64,000 nt of DNA from Opisthorchis felineus (lineage: Eukaryota > Platyhelminthes > Trematoda > Opisthorchiida > Opisthorchiidae), in NCBI GenBank assembly GCA_004794785.1, contig SJOL01005652.1:274475-338474 (forward strand), given 5' to 3'. Each line of letters starts with the position of its first letter. The stretch's first letter is position 1. The notes beneath the pieces are model-generated. The model searched no databases. It saw only the letters and a list, made by a program, of their open reading frames with translations, and was not told the origin of the DNA. This document shows positions 1-13,139 of the stretch, in pieces. A program made the translations under genes and the position numbers.

Positions 1-3000
1 AATACCATGACAGTTTTGTTTTTAAGGTAGTTCCGAAAGCTATCCATTGCTGATTCGACTATGCCGATAGGATCTATTTTATATTGGAGGGGCCAGTCAT
101 TGGCCGCGCCAAGAGCTTTTGAAAAGGCCAGCTAAATGCTATTCTTAAGTATCGTGCTGTGTCGTCGAATTGTTCTCAACGTCCCGTAATTTATTGGTAC
201 ATGGGTGAAATTAACTGTGAACTGTCTAGAATTCCGCCATCATTGATTAAGTTATATAGTGATCCAAGTACTATGACATCCACTAACTTGGGTTGGGTTG
301 GAAGTACTGTGCTTGGCCTGGTCCGACGCTACCCTTGTAACGTGACATTATAGGAAAACATTCCAAGTTGCTCAGAAGTTGGCTGTTGAAGCTTGGTTGC
401 AAGGTTTCCGATAACGGAAGATTTAGGACGTCTGCAGTTCTGGCCAACACAATTTAGGCTGTCTTAGTTCTGCCGAAGTCAACGAGCCTTTTTACTCCCA
501 ATGAGGAAATTTGAGTCAGAAAACGGTTCAGACATGTTCGTATTCGGTATACGGACAGCAACTGACTTGCAGTAATTACCTGACGTGATCATCAGTAACG
601 ATCGACAGATGACATCCAATGTTACTTCATTTCTCTGTCTTGGAACTGTGAAGGTGACGATCTCAGTTCGTAAGGTTTTTAATTATCCGGATAGGTTTTG
701 ACGTTTTTTTAAGGTTTCAGCTATCACCTTTCAGACACTAAACATGACATTTCCATTTTCGATGCACCACTGCAGTCTCAGATGGGCTCACACAGTTGTC
801 TCACATTTCCACTCATTTTGTATTTTTAGATAGCCATATTTGGGAATTGACTGTCCGTGTGTTATGTTGAAAGAGAACTCGAATTCTAAGGTCTGACAGG
901 GCTACTAGCTGCTGACGGGGAGGGTCTGTTGAACACTCTTTGGTCGTCCGAAAGTATGCCAGCGTTAATTCTTGTTTGTTGTTTTATTCCGTCAACCCAA
1001 CCTAACCACTCTTTGATTGTTTTAGGCGTAAGAGGAAAACAGTGCCTTTCATCGGTGCTTTGCCTGGAAGTTGTCCGGCAAAGTTTGACTGACGATACGA
1101 GGTCCAAGTACCGTTTAAGCTACACGCTGTCTCCGAAAAATCCCAAAGGACCGCGGTCACTCGTATCTAGGAGGGACTGAGCGTTACGTAGTGGAATCGG
1201 AGCCCAAAATTGAGTTCTGTTATTTTAGCCGTCAACCAGATAGCTAGAGAACAGCAAATAACTGCATCAGCGTACAAAAAAGACATTGAAATTTGTAAAA
1301 CGAATATAAGCAAACAAACCCAGTCGATTACTGTAAATGCTGTTGTGTGATCTAACTTTATCATATGTATGTATATGTTTACTTTACATATATACACATG
1401 CATGTATTACATATATATGTATATGCGTATTACATATATATTACATTACCCGCATTATATTTACACACACGTACGTGTAAATATATACATATATATATAC
1501 TTATTTATTTATTTATGCGGTTGTCTCTCTAAGCTAGTTCAGCCTCCAAAGAGAGACCACCACCCTCATTTTAATCCGGTCTGATGAGACACCTTTTGGT
1601 GTCTTTTGGAAGGCCATTCTCAACAAAAACCGCCCAAGGGGTCTCCGGAGAACAGGCTCCCTCCCCAACAAAGAGCGGAATGCAAAACCCATGTATTAAG
1701 TTTTTCTACCTTAGGTCGCCAGGTGAGCAAGTCACCAATCACAATACAGACCTGCTTCTAACATGGTCGACGCCTCCAAATATTATTCCAGGCTACATGA
1801 ACCCTAACTACGGTAGTAGGCTCCTCCGGAGAGAGGCCGTAAAATGGCACAAAGGGTACTTGCGATTGGGTAGTTAGACCAAAGTCCAAATTCGTAGCCT
1901 ACCAGGTTACGTAAACATGATATTGTGTATGCCGACGAAAAGTAGACCTTAAAGAGAGAAATCCGGTAAAGTTTTACACGTTTGTTTTATTCTCAATGAA
2001 ATTTATAGGATTTCGATCTACAATTCCATTAAAGTAAGCGAAGTTACATGTGAACGGTTCTTGCTTGATCATACGGTGATATCTAGCTTGAAGTTGCGGC
2101 ATGAGTCTAATTGGCATTTTGGTAAACAAAACTTGTTCTTTGTTGAATAAAGGTATTTACGGTTGTAATTAGAGAGAGAGAAGAGAGACAAGCCATAGAA
2201 GTGAAAATAATTCACTCCGGTCCCGTGACATTAACCCTGAACTTGATGCCGTCTTAGAGACCACCTTACCTCCGACAAACACTACATTCAATGTCATTGT
2301 GAAGCAAGACACCACCAAGACCAGAAGAGAAAACTGATGCACTGGGCTTGCATGTATTTTCACATCGATTGGGTACCTGAACGATGGTAAAAAGACAATA
2401 GTGTTCCCCACTTAGTGACTGGGATTTTCACACCATAATTTTCGTCTTATAACACATAAGGTCACCTTTGTCTCACTTTTTAGATGAGACAAGTGGTGGA
2501 CGTTATCTAGTGAATTCTTTAAATGAATAGGTTCTCCGTAAAAGAGCACAAATGTCGAAGAGAATCACATTTGCTGAGCCACAGAAGGCGACATTTCGAT
2601 GAGGAAAAGGTTGGCTATAATTTCTTGCTCTGAAAAGACCACTTAAAACGATCGATCATAAATGCTGTCCTGTAAACTTGTTCCTTAACAAGACAATTTT
2701 ACGTTTCTCCACTCTCTTACAAGCTTACTTTCAATGCCTGACCCAAACTGACCACCTCTGCTACTCAGTCTCTCCCATGAAGGAGTCTGCTAGTGAAGTG
2801 AACTTTACTGGCCACATTAACGTCAGGCATGTCATTCAGTGCGCAGATGCCCAGTTCCCGAACTAACTGAACCTGCCATCGACTCAACTGCTTGACGGTG
2901 TTTCCTAAGATCTCTCACTTTTCGGTGATCGAAGTTGTAGCATCTAAAAACCAATGTACCCTTGGTACATGGTTTATAGCTGATAAATTAGCTGATCTGG

Positions 3001-4650
3001 ATTGGTTGTCCAACAACGGGCACTGAATTTTATTGATTTTGGTTCGTTTGAGATCTGAATCTGACTGGATCTGATCATTTAGTTTGAAGTCTTCCACAGT
3101 CACTGTGAGTGAAATTTGTCAGGTACCCTAATGTGCCGTCAGTATAGTGACGGCCACATTATTGGTGGCATTACGACAGCTCAGTACAATCCGACCTTGG
3201 TGTGCACGCGCAAATTGTGACTTTTCCAAACGTGTTTATACAGACACCGGATGTGACACTAACCTGGCAACCCGGCCATGTAGTTCATTATAAGTACTGT
3301 TGAGGTGAGGGAAACTTCACGACACGCTATGCAACGGCCATTAGTGTGAATACACTGTATCTGTTTTTTTTAACCCGGTCGGACTGATGAGGGGTAAGTG
3401 TTTGATAGAAGCAAGAGACAAATGTTGTAGTTACGCGTATCAGTTCCGCCTTCGGACGTGCGAACGAAGCACAGTTATCCGCAATCTGTAGGATGCGAAT
3501 TTTTGACTCGCGCAGCTTCGTTTCGGCGACGAAGCGCGGTGGTTTGTAAAAGTGACCGTACGAGCAGTACCGAAACAGTGAGCCATCTTAGATTTCACGA
3601 AAAGTATCGACACACATTGTAGACAGATGAAGATTGGAAAAATTTGGAGCCAAAACGCGATTCTTCTTCAATCCAGTACCATTTCTGTGCTTAGCGGAGG
3701 TTGTACCATGGGTACATACCCAGACCCGCGTACCAGAATGAAAAAACCAACCATCTTGACGGTTTTTCCGGACAGCCAAACTGCCACCCTGCTCACTCAG
3801 TCAAAATCTATGAACACAGGGTACGGTAGTTGGTTTTATTCCCGGCATTTTTCTTACAGTTAATACATTCCGAAGATCGCGTCAATCGCGTTGTGTCCGC
3901 TTCAGAATCCGCAGCTCTCTTTTGGAGTGTTTTCTTCCAGCACACAGGCGTTTAGTCGCTGGGAAAAATGTGTACCATAATTTCGGTTGCAGTGCAGGGG
4001 AGATTAATACTCGAATAACCGTGCGTTTTCTGCAGGTTTCACTTTCCTCTGCGCAGCGATACGACTGTGGCATCCTTGAATTGTCGCGGAACATTTTTAG
4101 TCTCCTAATTTGTGACATACTTCATTTTCCAAAGCTTGTTCACGCAATGTAAATAGTTTGATAGGTGAACAGTTTTTTTCAGCAGCCTTTTTATTCTGCA
4201 CTTCAGAGTTCAGTCTTTGCAGGTGGGCTCAAAAGACCTATCTTCGCAGTGGCTTCAGGGCGGTATGCGAGACAATGTTAAACGATGTGGCTGGGTTGCT
4301 AGTGAGTGTTCAGAAGTGTGGCTTCTATGAAGCCAATGTCTTTAAACCTATTGAACCTTTGGTGGATCAGGGTGCCTTGGATGCATTGGAAGTGCTGTAG
4401 TTTGGTTAAAAGATTTCTTTAAGGGCTTCTAAGAGTTCAATGTAACATCATCTGTCTGCACGGAGTTCATCAAGTATATACATACATTATTAGCCTTTCA
4501 ATCATTTTATTGTAGATTCACTGGACTATGTTCACCATTCGTTGGCATGTTAACAGTGTGACAAAACGTTGCTGGCCTTATTAGACTTTGGAACAAAATA
4601 AAGCAGTTTGTGGAGGTACCACCGAGCCAGATTACCGTGCTTTCTGCGCA
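1..4650. other. no recognisable gene
   Basis: Apart from the AT-rich stretch at 1360-1515 I see no coding region, RNA gene or identifiable element. A 17-base string at 1599-1615 recurs exactly at 11950-11966. Short open frames here look random. Confidence 0.6.
1360..1515. repeat. AT-rich low-complexity stretch
   Basis: Imperfect TATA/CATA/TTTA repeats, including TACATATATATGTATATG and TTATTTATTTATTTATG. No coding meaning. Confidence 0.8.
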
Positions 4651-4654
4651 CTGA

Positions 4655-5320
4655 CGATGTCTCCACGACTAGGAACGAAACGTTTGCAAGCTAATCACCA
4701 ATCTTGGCGAAAAGATCAACGGCTACGCGATCAGCTACCGGTAAACGCACGCAAACTACCAGTATTTCGACACAGGGCATGGCATTACGTGTATGTTTAA
4801 GCAGCCGCAAATGGTTCTGTTCGCGAGTTTCCTGGCAGCGCACAAATCTTCTACTGATTCCTCGCAAACCTGTATAAGTAAACTCAGATATGTGCGTCTG
4901 CGTTCAGCACACAAGAAACATGAATTTTTACCGACGTCTAAAGGATAACAAATAATCTTCTTGATCTGCCTACATTCTTCTTGATTTTTGGTTCGACAAG
5001 CGACTTGAAACCAACACTACTACGACGTTTTACTGCCAAGGATACTTTGTACCTCTTATACAACAAAAACATCAAACATTGCTTGCGAATCTAGTAAAAC
5101 AGGAGCTTTTAGGCGATTTGCGATAAAAAAACTTCCAATGGTTAGAACTTTAGATGGGAGTAGTAAACTAGAAATACTCCCTTTTGGAAAACGGTGGGCA
5201 GGTGTAACTTTTCTCTAAATAAAAAAATACCTGTCTTGAATGCTGATCAGGTAGCAGTTGGTCTGTTGGCCTAGCTTGCCAAATGGATTGCAAGCGTTTT
5301 GTCACCGCGTGAGGGGACAA
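4655..5320. repeat. dispersed repeat pair in inverted orientation
   Basis: Plus-strand 4655-4760 and minus-strand 5320-5210 encode related strings, SPRLGTKRLQ...DQRLRDQ and SPHAVTKRLQ...DQLLPDQ, and are similar at DNA level around ACGCTTGCAA/ACGTTTGCAA and CTGATCAG/GCGATCAGC. This is probably a degraded repeat family. Confidence 0.4.
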
Positions 5321-5399
5321 CAGCAATGTACAGTTGCGTAGCTTGCTAACTGCCAAGCTCGGAAAACAGATCAACTGCCACCTGATCAACAGCCAGTTA

Positions 5400-7590
5400 A
5401 CCCACCTGAGCTCGCAATACTAAAAAACACTACAAATAGTTCTCCCGCTTTTTTGTTGCTTGACTGTTTTTCTTTTCTTGTAGTGTTTGCCTTTCCATTC
5501 CCTTTTCCCGAAATATTGCTCCTCTCATTTCCTTCTTTTACTTTCTCGTTTGGTGGTAATCGGCGACAGAAATTTATTTCTGCACAGACGATAGAGATGT
5601 CCAGACAGTTGTTGAAGGAAGCAAGATCAAGGGGGCGGCTGGTGGTCAATTAGCTTTTGCGAGCGCATTATTAGGAGTACAGTATGATTGAGGCATTTAG
5701 GTACACTATCTTTGTTATGTAGACTTAACAATCTTGGCTTAACGAGGTTAATAATTTCGACAAGTACACTCATCTGCATATCAATTTAGTTTTCACGGGA
5801 GACTCAACTGCATCTCTCTTTTGTGATATTCTTCAACTGAATGTACTGCAAAAAGGCAGCCTCCTATTTCAGTTGGTATATTTTCACGCAGGGAACTACT
5901 CACAAGGTTGCTGAAAACTCTTCGATAGCCCACGACCGGTTTTGCCTTTCTTGGGCGAAACATGAGACAGCCTTATCGCAGCATATTTAGCTGAAAAATA
6001 CCATAAACGAGGGATTTAGTTGAATATACCGTGTAAAAACCGAACTGATTTGCAAATGAGTTTATTTGTCCGAATCAGTCCAATTTGGGTTCAAGTGGAA
6101 CATAAGGCTGACGGAAAGTCGAGGACTGCGTCTACCTGATGAGTCCTAAGAAGGGTGCAAACGATTGTGGGCTGCCGAAGAGTTTTTAGCGACCTCGGGA
6201 GTAGTTTCGTTCATGAAAAAGAAGTTAATATTGGTTCTGAAAGTTCAAGTGGCAGTTGGCCATTATGACGTTGGTTGACGGAGAGTTTGCGGTTTTCGTC
6301 GCTCTAGAAAAGGCTTTTTCGTAGGAGACGAAGAGATCTCGTTCTTGTTTTTCTGTGAGAAGATCACTTTTGTATTATACGTATGACCGTAATGTGCACA
6401 ACTTACTGGGTGTTGTAGATTTTGAGTCTTCAGTAGAACACCAAAAGACTCGCGCATAGGACTAAGTAGATCCGGCTGATCAAGCTTGCGTTCGAAGGGG
6501 TAGGAAAATGCGTTTTTCTATGCTGCACCGATCTGGAGAGTGTCAAATCTTGCTTTTTCTCTGAAATCAAATCCACAATTGCGTAAATGGAAAACAATTT
6601 GACGTTTCGAGTAACCGACGGATAACCAAAGTACGAATACGATAATCCAACACCGAAGAGCAGCGGCTTCGGGCAGCTCAACAACGTTGACAGCATGTGT
6701 GACAATTCGCCAATGCCACCAAGAACCTTTCGGTGCCACACAGCTAACCTCTTGCAGTGTTGCTGTGGCAATACATCTCGTTGCAAAGGGTTAGTGTTGA
6801 TCTGAAAAAATGCAGATCAACCAACACCAATTCCAACAGTGATTATTCAAATTTACTCGTTCAGCTACTGAAATATGTTAGGTAGTATATAGTTAATCCG
6901 TTCAATATATTGAAACCACAGACAGTTTCTAAGACTGCCTCAGAACGGGAGGAGTCCTGCTCCAGCGGCATATCCAGGTAAGTTTGAAACTGGGCTCACC
7001 AATGTCTTTACCAATAATGTTTCGAAAAATCAGAAAGCGGAGCTACGTTATTCATGGACGGGCGCATCAGAAACCGAAGAGTTTACGCTAACTGTACGAT
7101 AAAAACTCCCGCTTTCCCCAGCAGAATAAGAAGCAAGCACCAACCGAAGTTCCCATTATATGTAAAACAATGAATCCAATATTTCCGCGCAGAAGGAAGC
7201 ATTCATGGATGACATTAAATCGCCCGGGCCATTACAAAATCTCACGAAACTTACACACATGAATATCGTCATGGATCTTGGTCTCTAGCTCGGTGACAGT
7301 AGTGAATAAGCAAGAAGGGCTTAAAGTAACACGAAATTCACTGTTTCTTATGGCAGAGGGCTACACAGTTAACCGCAGTACAAATTGATTAACCCGAACT
7401 GGACACCGGTAGAAAGCATGGATTTAATGAACCGAAGGAGACGGACAATGCCCATTGTCTGCCGTCATTGTAGGGTTTTTTCTGGCAACCCACTGCTCTC
7501 GCCCCTTATATAGGACCTTGATAAACGACTTATTTTTTTTGCCACAGCACTGCCCGAACTGCATTGCACTCCCCCCTTTAAGATGAGCAC
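5400..7590. other. no recognisable gene
   Basis: There is a strongly pyrimidine-rich tract at about 5450-5550 on the plus strand. No protein domain is visible on either strand. Confidence 0.55.
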
Positions 7591-7945
7591 CGACTCTAGC
7601 CACCAACTAGCAGCGGGGCGTGCGTTCACTTGAGATAAGCACCCGGGTAGAGGTATTGACAAGCCCTTCGTGGACCATCGTATCCCATCATCTGGCTTTA
7701 GCTGGTCGTAATGCACCATAAGAAACATACTAGGACTATTAATGCCTCTGATCCAAAACTGGGTCTTGGAATGGACACGGATGTTCGCGAGTAGACCCAG
7801 CCATAGTAAGTGGGACTTGACCGGCACATCATAGGAAGTTAAGGTCAGTGCAGCCAAACGTAGTCGCCAGCAATGAAAGTGATGCTGCGCTTTGATGAGC
7901 CCTAGAGGGTCCATAGACGGTTTAGAAGCAGTTTCCAAGCTCCCG
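7590..7945 (-). mobile_element. Ty3/Gypsy integrase C-terminal fragment
   Basis: The minus strand encodes HLLWLGLLANIRVHSKTQFW followed by IRGINSPSMFLMVHYDQLKP, the pattern of the Gypsy integrase tail (W-x-GPF, then V-S-x-T-F-I-R, then VHYDxLKP). Just upstream, in another frame, the same strand gives IAGDYVWLH, the normal lead-in (GDxVWLH). The two pieces are separated by a frameshift. No integrase core is recognisable upstream, so this is a truncated, dead fragment. Confidence 0.6.
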
Positions 7946-8979
7946 ACAACGGTTGGTGCAATTTTTGGATGCCTGCGGCGTCAGAACTTATAGGTAGCCT
8001 TCGTTTGAACCTTTGATGAAATGAACCCCTGTCATGTTGTGAATAAACGCCCTACAGGCATTGAGGCAGGTAATTACCCCGGTGGTTCGAACCGTATTCA
8101 GTCGCTAACCCAGGGACGCAACAATCGTAACCACCTGGTTTGCCATCTGTGGGGCCCCAAGTCACTCCACAAAGTAGAAGACTATAACCAGGGTGGTGGG
8201 AAGTGCGCCAGTGCCATCAACTGTTGGGTGACGATTTGGGCTCTCGGCGATGCGTCCTTACAGATGGGCCCAAATAGTAGTTGTTAGTTGCTTCGTTCGG
8301 GCACGCTTTTTACGTTATAAACGGAACTCAGCAACGCCTTTCTGTAACCAGGGCAAGCAAAATGTCTTTCGCATTGCCTTGGTTTTCTTGTGTGTGCCGG
8401 CACAGCTTAACTCTGTGCGATCAGCCAGAACGGCAACTGGGATCGCAAATTGTGAGACTATTAGACATTATCTGATTTGGCTCGTCCAGTATGTAAAGGG
8501 TTACGCTCATAATACAAGAACTACCTCCTTACTCCTCATCATTAATATGGGCAAAGCACAGTGATACTGACAGCCGTTTAGCACATTTCCACAGCATGCT
8601 CCGGCATCTAGATGAGACTGGTGACAGATTGGTAGTCTCCACGGTGCATGCAGGAATGTGGTGTGACCTCCAGTGCCAATCCCATGTTGTTTCTAGCTGG
8701 CCCGGCCTAGCGGGACAACCACCACTTAAAATATGTACAGGTACCCAGGAAGAGATAGCTGCGTCTTTTAATATCCAGAAATGGATGGTTTATTTGGTAA
8801 GGCGCGGACTGGCCAGGTCCATGTGGTTGGCTCGCTCGTTTGAAGCGCTCAATACGTTTTGATATCTAGAAGGTAGAAGGAAAATTAGAGTTGTCTTGAC
8901 TCTAGTTTGAGGGTTCTTGCGTTTTTTCAATTTATAACAGATCTAAACTCCACTTATAAGTTAAAGGACTACACTAGAT

Positions 8980-8980
<1 letters not shown>

Positions 8981-9016
<36 letters not shown>

Positions 9017-9062
9017 TTTATTCCCAACTGGTAGGTGGCATACCGTCGGGCATGATCATAAT
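8981..9062 (-). repeat. (AAT)n-tailed retroposon 3' end, copy A
   Basis: An (AAT)n microsatellite of about 35 bases (8981-9015) is followed by GTTTATTCCCAACTGG and GGCATACCGTCGGGCATGAT. Read on the minus strand this is a retroposon 3' end: unique sequence, then AATAAAC, then a (TTA)n tail. The same arrangement recurs at 9170-9235. Confidence 0.6.
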
Positions 9063-9169
9063 TTTACAGTCAGAATGAAGGCATGACTGAGGGGGTTGTG
9101 GGTACAGGGGATTGCGTGGAAAAGCGGCAGCGTCACAAGCAGTGGGCATTATCCGATGTAATAAAATTT

Positions 9170-9235
9170 AAAATAATAATAATAGGTTTATTTCCCAACA
9201 TGCAGGGAACATGCCGACTGAGGCATGATCGGGTT
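9170..9235 (-). repeat. (AAT)n-tailed retroposon 3' end, copy B
   Basis: AATAATAATAATAGG is followed by TTTATTTCCCAACATGCAGG and CATGCCGACTGAGGCATGAT, clearly related to copy A 185 bases earlier. The element may extend over the purine-rich stretch to about 10300 on the plus strand, but no protein is recognisable there. Confidence 0.55.
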
Positions 9236-9239
9236 GTTA

Positions 9240-12200
9240 CAACCTGAACGCGGCAGGTAAAAACACTACGGGCATGCTTATTACGTGAAATGTAAACACA
9301 ATTGTGGGAACCAAAAAAAGAGGACAATGGGCATGAGGTACGATAGTTCAAAGACGAAGCCTGCTGACCTGAACTAAAACTGAAAACCGCTGCTGGCCAG
9401 TAGTGACCTTGGGCGGTCGAGTAAATGGATAGGGTCACAAAATCCAAAATGGAGATGGAGATAGAAGAATTCGATCTGGAGATAGATGGCAGGCGTTGTC
9501 TCAAAAGTATGGTTTGAATTGAAACTGGGTAGACTCACTGGTGTCACTGGTGTAGGGAAGTAAGTTGTAAAGGATAGTTTTGATGGGGAGATAGTGTATA
9601 TGCATAGGGCCAATCGAACACCGTAAATGAAATTGAACTTGTGGAAGAGACAAACCAAAATTGCGGCAGGAAACTAGGTTGGTTAAATCCGAACGATATG
9701 TTCAGGGGTTTAGAACGAGGCGGTTGGGGCTAGGTGAAAAATTTGTTTGTGGTTGCGATTACAGGCTTGAGCGGGCGAGAGGCTGCGGTCAAGATTCTGA
9801 AGAAAGTAGTTGCGGGAGTGCCATCAGACTGAGTATGGCAGTGCCGTGCAGTTATTGCACTGACATACTTCGGTTTCTGGACAGCCCCATAACGGTCGTC
9901 AAGGTTGCCGCAATCGGACAAGGGATACGCATTTCCGTGGCAGCTGGATGCGGGTTAGACGAGGAGATTGACACAGTTAGAGTCAAGCCAATGTAGAGTC
10001 ATCGGTAACTTCGATTCATTTGGAGGACCATGTCAGTGTAGACCGCAGACATGCCAGATTGAATGAAAGCGGTTGCACGGGGCGTTTGCGCAACTACAGC
10101 CGAAGTTAAAAGCTTGGGAAGAGGGGGAATGAGGACGAAAGAGGGAGTAGGATGAGAGCAGTAGCGTCTGGTGAGAGCCAGGAGGCATCAGATAAAACGG
10201 TGTCCAATATAAAAATCTAAAAGCGGATGACAGCAAGCTAAATGAACCCAGGAAAGGGTGGATTTTGTTGACTGGCCTAGAAACCAAGTAGTAGCTGGGT
10301 CAGAGTAGGTGTCTAGTTTAGGGAAGGTAGGGACTTAGCCGCAGAGGCAGGGAGGCTAGCCGTTGGATTGGTTGGAACAGGCAATTACATGGCAGTAGTT
10401 TTCAGCTCGGCAAAACAAAAAAATCCAACCACAAGGTCTCCGTTGTGCAAAGGGTGGTAGTGTAAACGGGGACAGCAGACAAATAATAAGCGGTTGGGCA
10501 ACAGCTTCCGGGATAATGGGTACGGACCGTAATTTAACTGGAATCTACTACGTCAACTCAACAGGGAGGTAAGAGTGTGGATCGCTTGCCACCGGGTCAC
10601 TGCTGTCAGCTCCAAGAAACGAATGATGCATGGCAAAAAAACAGCCATTATGCGCTAGTTGTGACTGTTGGCAATCATGAAATAATGAAGGATTTGCGTT
10701 TTATGTGTATATGATTGCTTCAGAGAACAAAATGGAAGAACGTGTGTTATGTCTGGATGATGAAGTAAACTTGGAGTGGTGCAGCCAAACTAAGACGATG
10801 GTGGCAACTCCTTGCACGTCGATATCAGCCGTGAATCTCGCACAGTGCCTTCAGTCTACCCCAAGCATGTACTTTTTTAAGGAACAAAACAAAATGACAG
10901 CTGTCATTCGCTTGTATTTCTTGGTGTTGCCAGACAAATGACAACCGGGACAATTCCAATCCAGCTTCAGGCAAACAACAACGGTGCTCTTTTATGATTT
11001 TCCTGAATTAAAAGCCAGACTCAGAACCACCCGTGCACCCGTGCTACTGGAGAGGTGGCGAGTATACCAACGCACCATGGCGCAACGCAACAGGGCGACC
11101 CTCCCTGCAGGGCGTATCCGTCCATCACACGAGGTTTTCATCCCTCATGCATGCTACCAGATTGGCAAAGTGACAAGCCACCATGCAGTCATAATTGCGG
11201 TTTGTGCATTAATAATAAAAATACTCCAGCTACCAGATGTTTTATCCGGTCAGGGGAGAAGCCAGGCCAATAAAACAGCTCAGTCATTTCGAACAACAAA
11301 CAGCGAACAGCCACTGGGCGAGGCAAGTTACGGAGGCAAATGAAACGGCAGCTACCTTTTTGGCCATGTGTACTACGGCTAGACGACGCTGATAAGATTC
11401 TGTTTCAGGTTTTTGAAACAGTTTGAATGTGAACATCCGCTATTGGATTAGTGGCAAACATAACGTACCCATATCTACTAGCACATCTGACCTCACACCA
11501 GAAAAAGCTATGGACGTGGTTGGAGAATTGGAGGCAGAGAAAAAGGATGAACTAACAATACACGGTCTCTCCATAACAAAATAAGACCCATCCGATATCG
11601 ATTTTTAACTGGGTCTATTATTTATATTTGGCTGGCTCATCAGTCATTATCACGATCACGTGAACATTCATCGCGTCTAGTCAGCGTATTCTAGGAATTT
11701 GACCTCGGGAGGTATATCTTGGTAGCGTTAATCAGCTGATGGTTCATCTGTTCCACGGCTTCCATGCTATCTGCCCATGGAATGGCATTAGCTATCGTAG
11801 ATGTTATCTTTCTGGTAAATTTGGATTTCACCTCCGGGTTTGTAAGCGTTAGAGTGAATTGTCATATGGTCTCAAGTTCGAAATCAGATAAAGACAGATC
11901 AGCGGAAGCCTTCAGAGTTAGCTCGCGCAGGTTCATGGCTTGCATTTTTGTGTCTTTTGGAAGGCCTTTGTATTGGCGCAAAGTCCTTTTGGGAACACGG
12001 CATCAAGTAGAGAGAAGCCAAACAACATCCTCATATTATTCCGTACGAGCTTTCTTGGTAGTGACCAGGCGTTTACCTGCATGCATTTACACTTTGGGTT
12101 GTCTCATCACTCGTGGAAATAAAGACCGCCTGATGGTGTCGTTCACTAGGTAAATGTATGCTCATTCGTTGATCCAAAAATCCACAGTCATCCCTTATGT

Positions 12201-12630
12201 TAAGTAAATGTGGATATCTGTCCAGTTACTTGTCTTTATGCGTTACGATATGAACCAGTGAGAGGATGCGATGTAAAGTCAAGATGGCTCGGGTACGGCT
12301 GAATTGTGATGAACAATAATGTTGAACGTTGAACATTAAGCTGAGGACAGTGCAGCTAACCGAAGTGTGAAATTATGGGCACAAAATGGAAACCAATAGC
12401 GAACCTAGATCTATCGATCCAAACGGAAAAAACAACAGTAATCGCCAACCAGAAAGACAGGATTTTTCGTGTCTTAAGGTTTTCTCCGTTTACGTAGGGT
12501 CCTCTTGCTACGATCCAAAAGTGAACCAAGAAAGAATAAAATTAGGTGGTATTAAGTTTGCCACAGCACGGTACACAATGCTGCTCCCTAGCCGGCAGAT
12601 GGTCGTTTCTCCGAAAACTCAGACTGTCGA
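9240..12630. other. no recognisable gene
   Basis: Purine-rich sequence at about 9400-10300 may belong to the retroposon ending at 9170. Open frames at 10984-11343 and 11764-12153 have no recognisable product. Confidence 0.5.
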
Positions 12631-13037
12631 ATAAAAGTTTCTGCGTAAAAATGTAGCATTTTGCCGTGTGTATGCTGACATCAAAACCCACCACATTCTG
12701 CCTTAGATTTGTTGGAATCAGTCTCACTTATCTCATCTCCCTTCTAAACATTTGGCGCACATTTCAGTTTTAAAGTTCCTGTGCTACGGTTCCACCGCGC
12801 CTTGGACTTTTCTGCAAGACGTTTAGGAGTGAAATAAAACTTTTTACGGAAAAATGTTGCATTTTGTTGCATATGTGCTCGCACCAAAAATCACCGTAAT
12901 CTACCGGCATTTTTTCGCCATTTGTTTTGATTAATCTCCTTTCTTAATTTTTCACTCTCATTCGACTTTTAACTTGCTGTGCTATAGCTTGAAGAGTAGC
13001 GCCACACACGTTTGCTGAGAAGTGGGGGGCTGTATCC
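12630..13037. repeat. two tandem copies of a diverged ~205-bp unit
   Basis: Each copy begins AATAAAA-TTT and is followed by AAAAATGTAGCATTTTG or AAAAATGTTGCATTTTG. Later shared sites are CATTT.....TTTAA.TT, CTGTGCTA and a GCGCC/GCGCCAC segment near the end. Starts are at about 12630 and 12834. The pair lies directly upstream of the MULE transposase. Confidence 0.6.
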
Positions 13038-13139
13038 TTTTCATTCTTCGCGGCGTTTGAGAAGGCGTTAAATGAATACATGAAAGATAACTCTGTGGTA
13101 TTTGTGCGTTCATCCAATAATCGAAGCACCAACGCTGTT

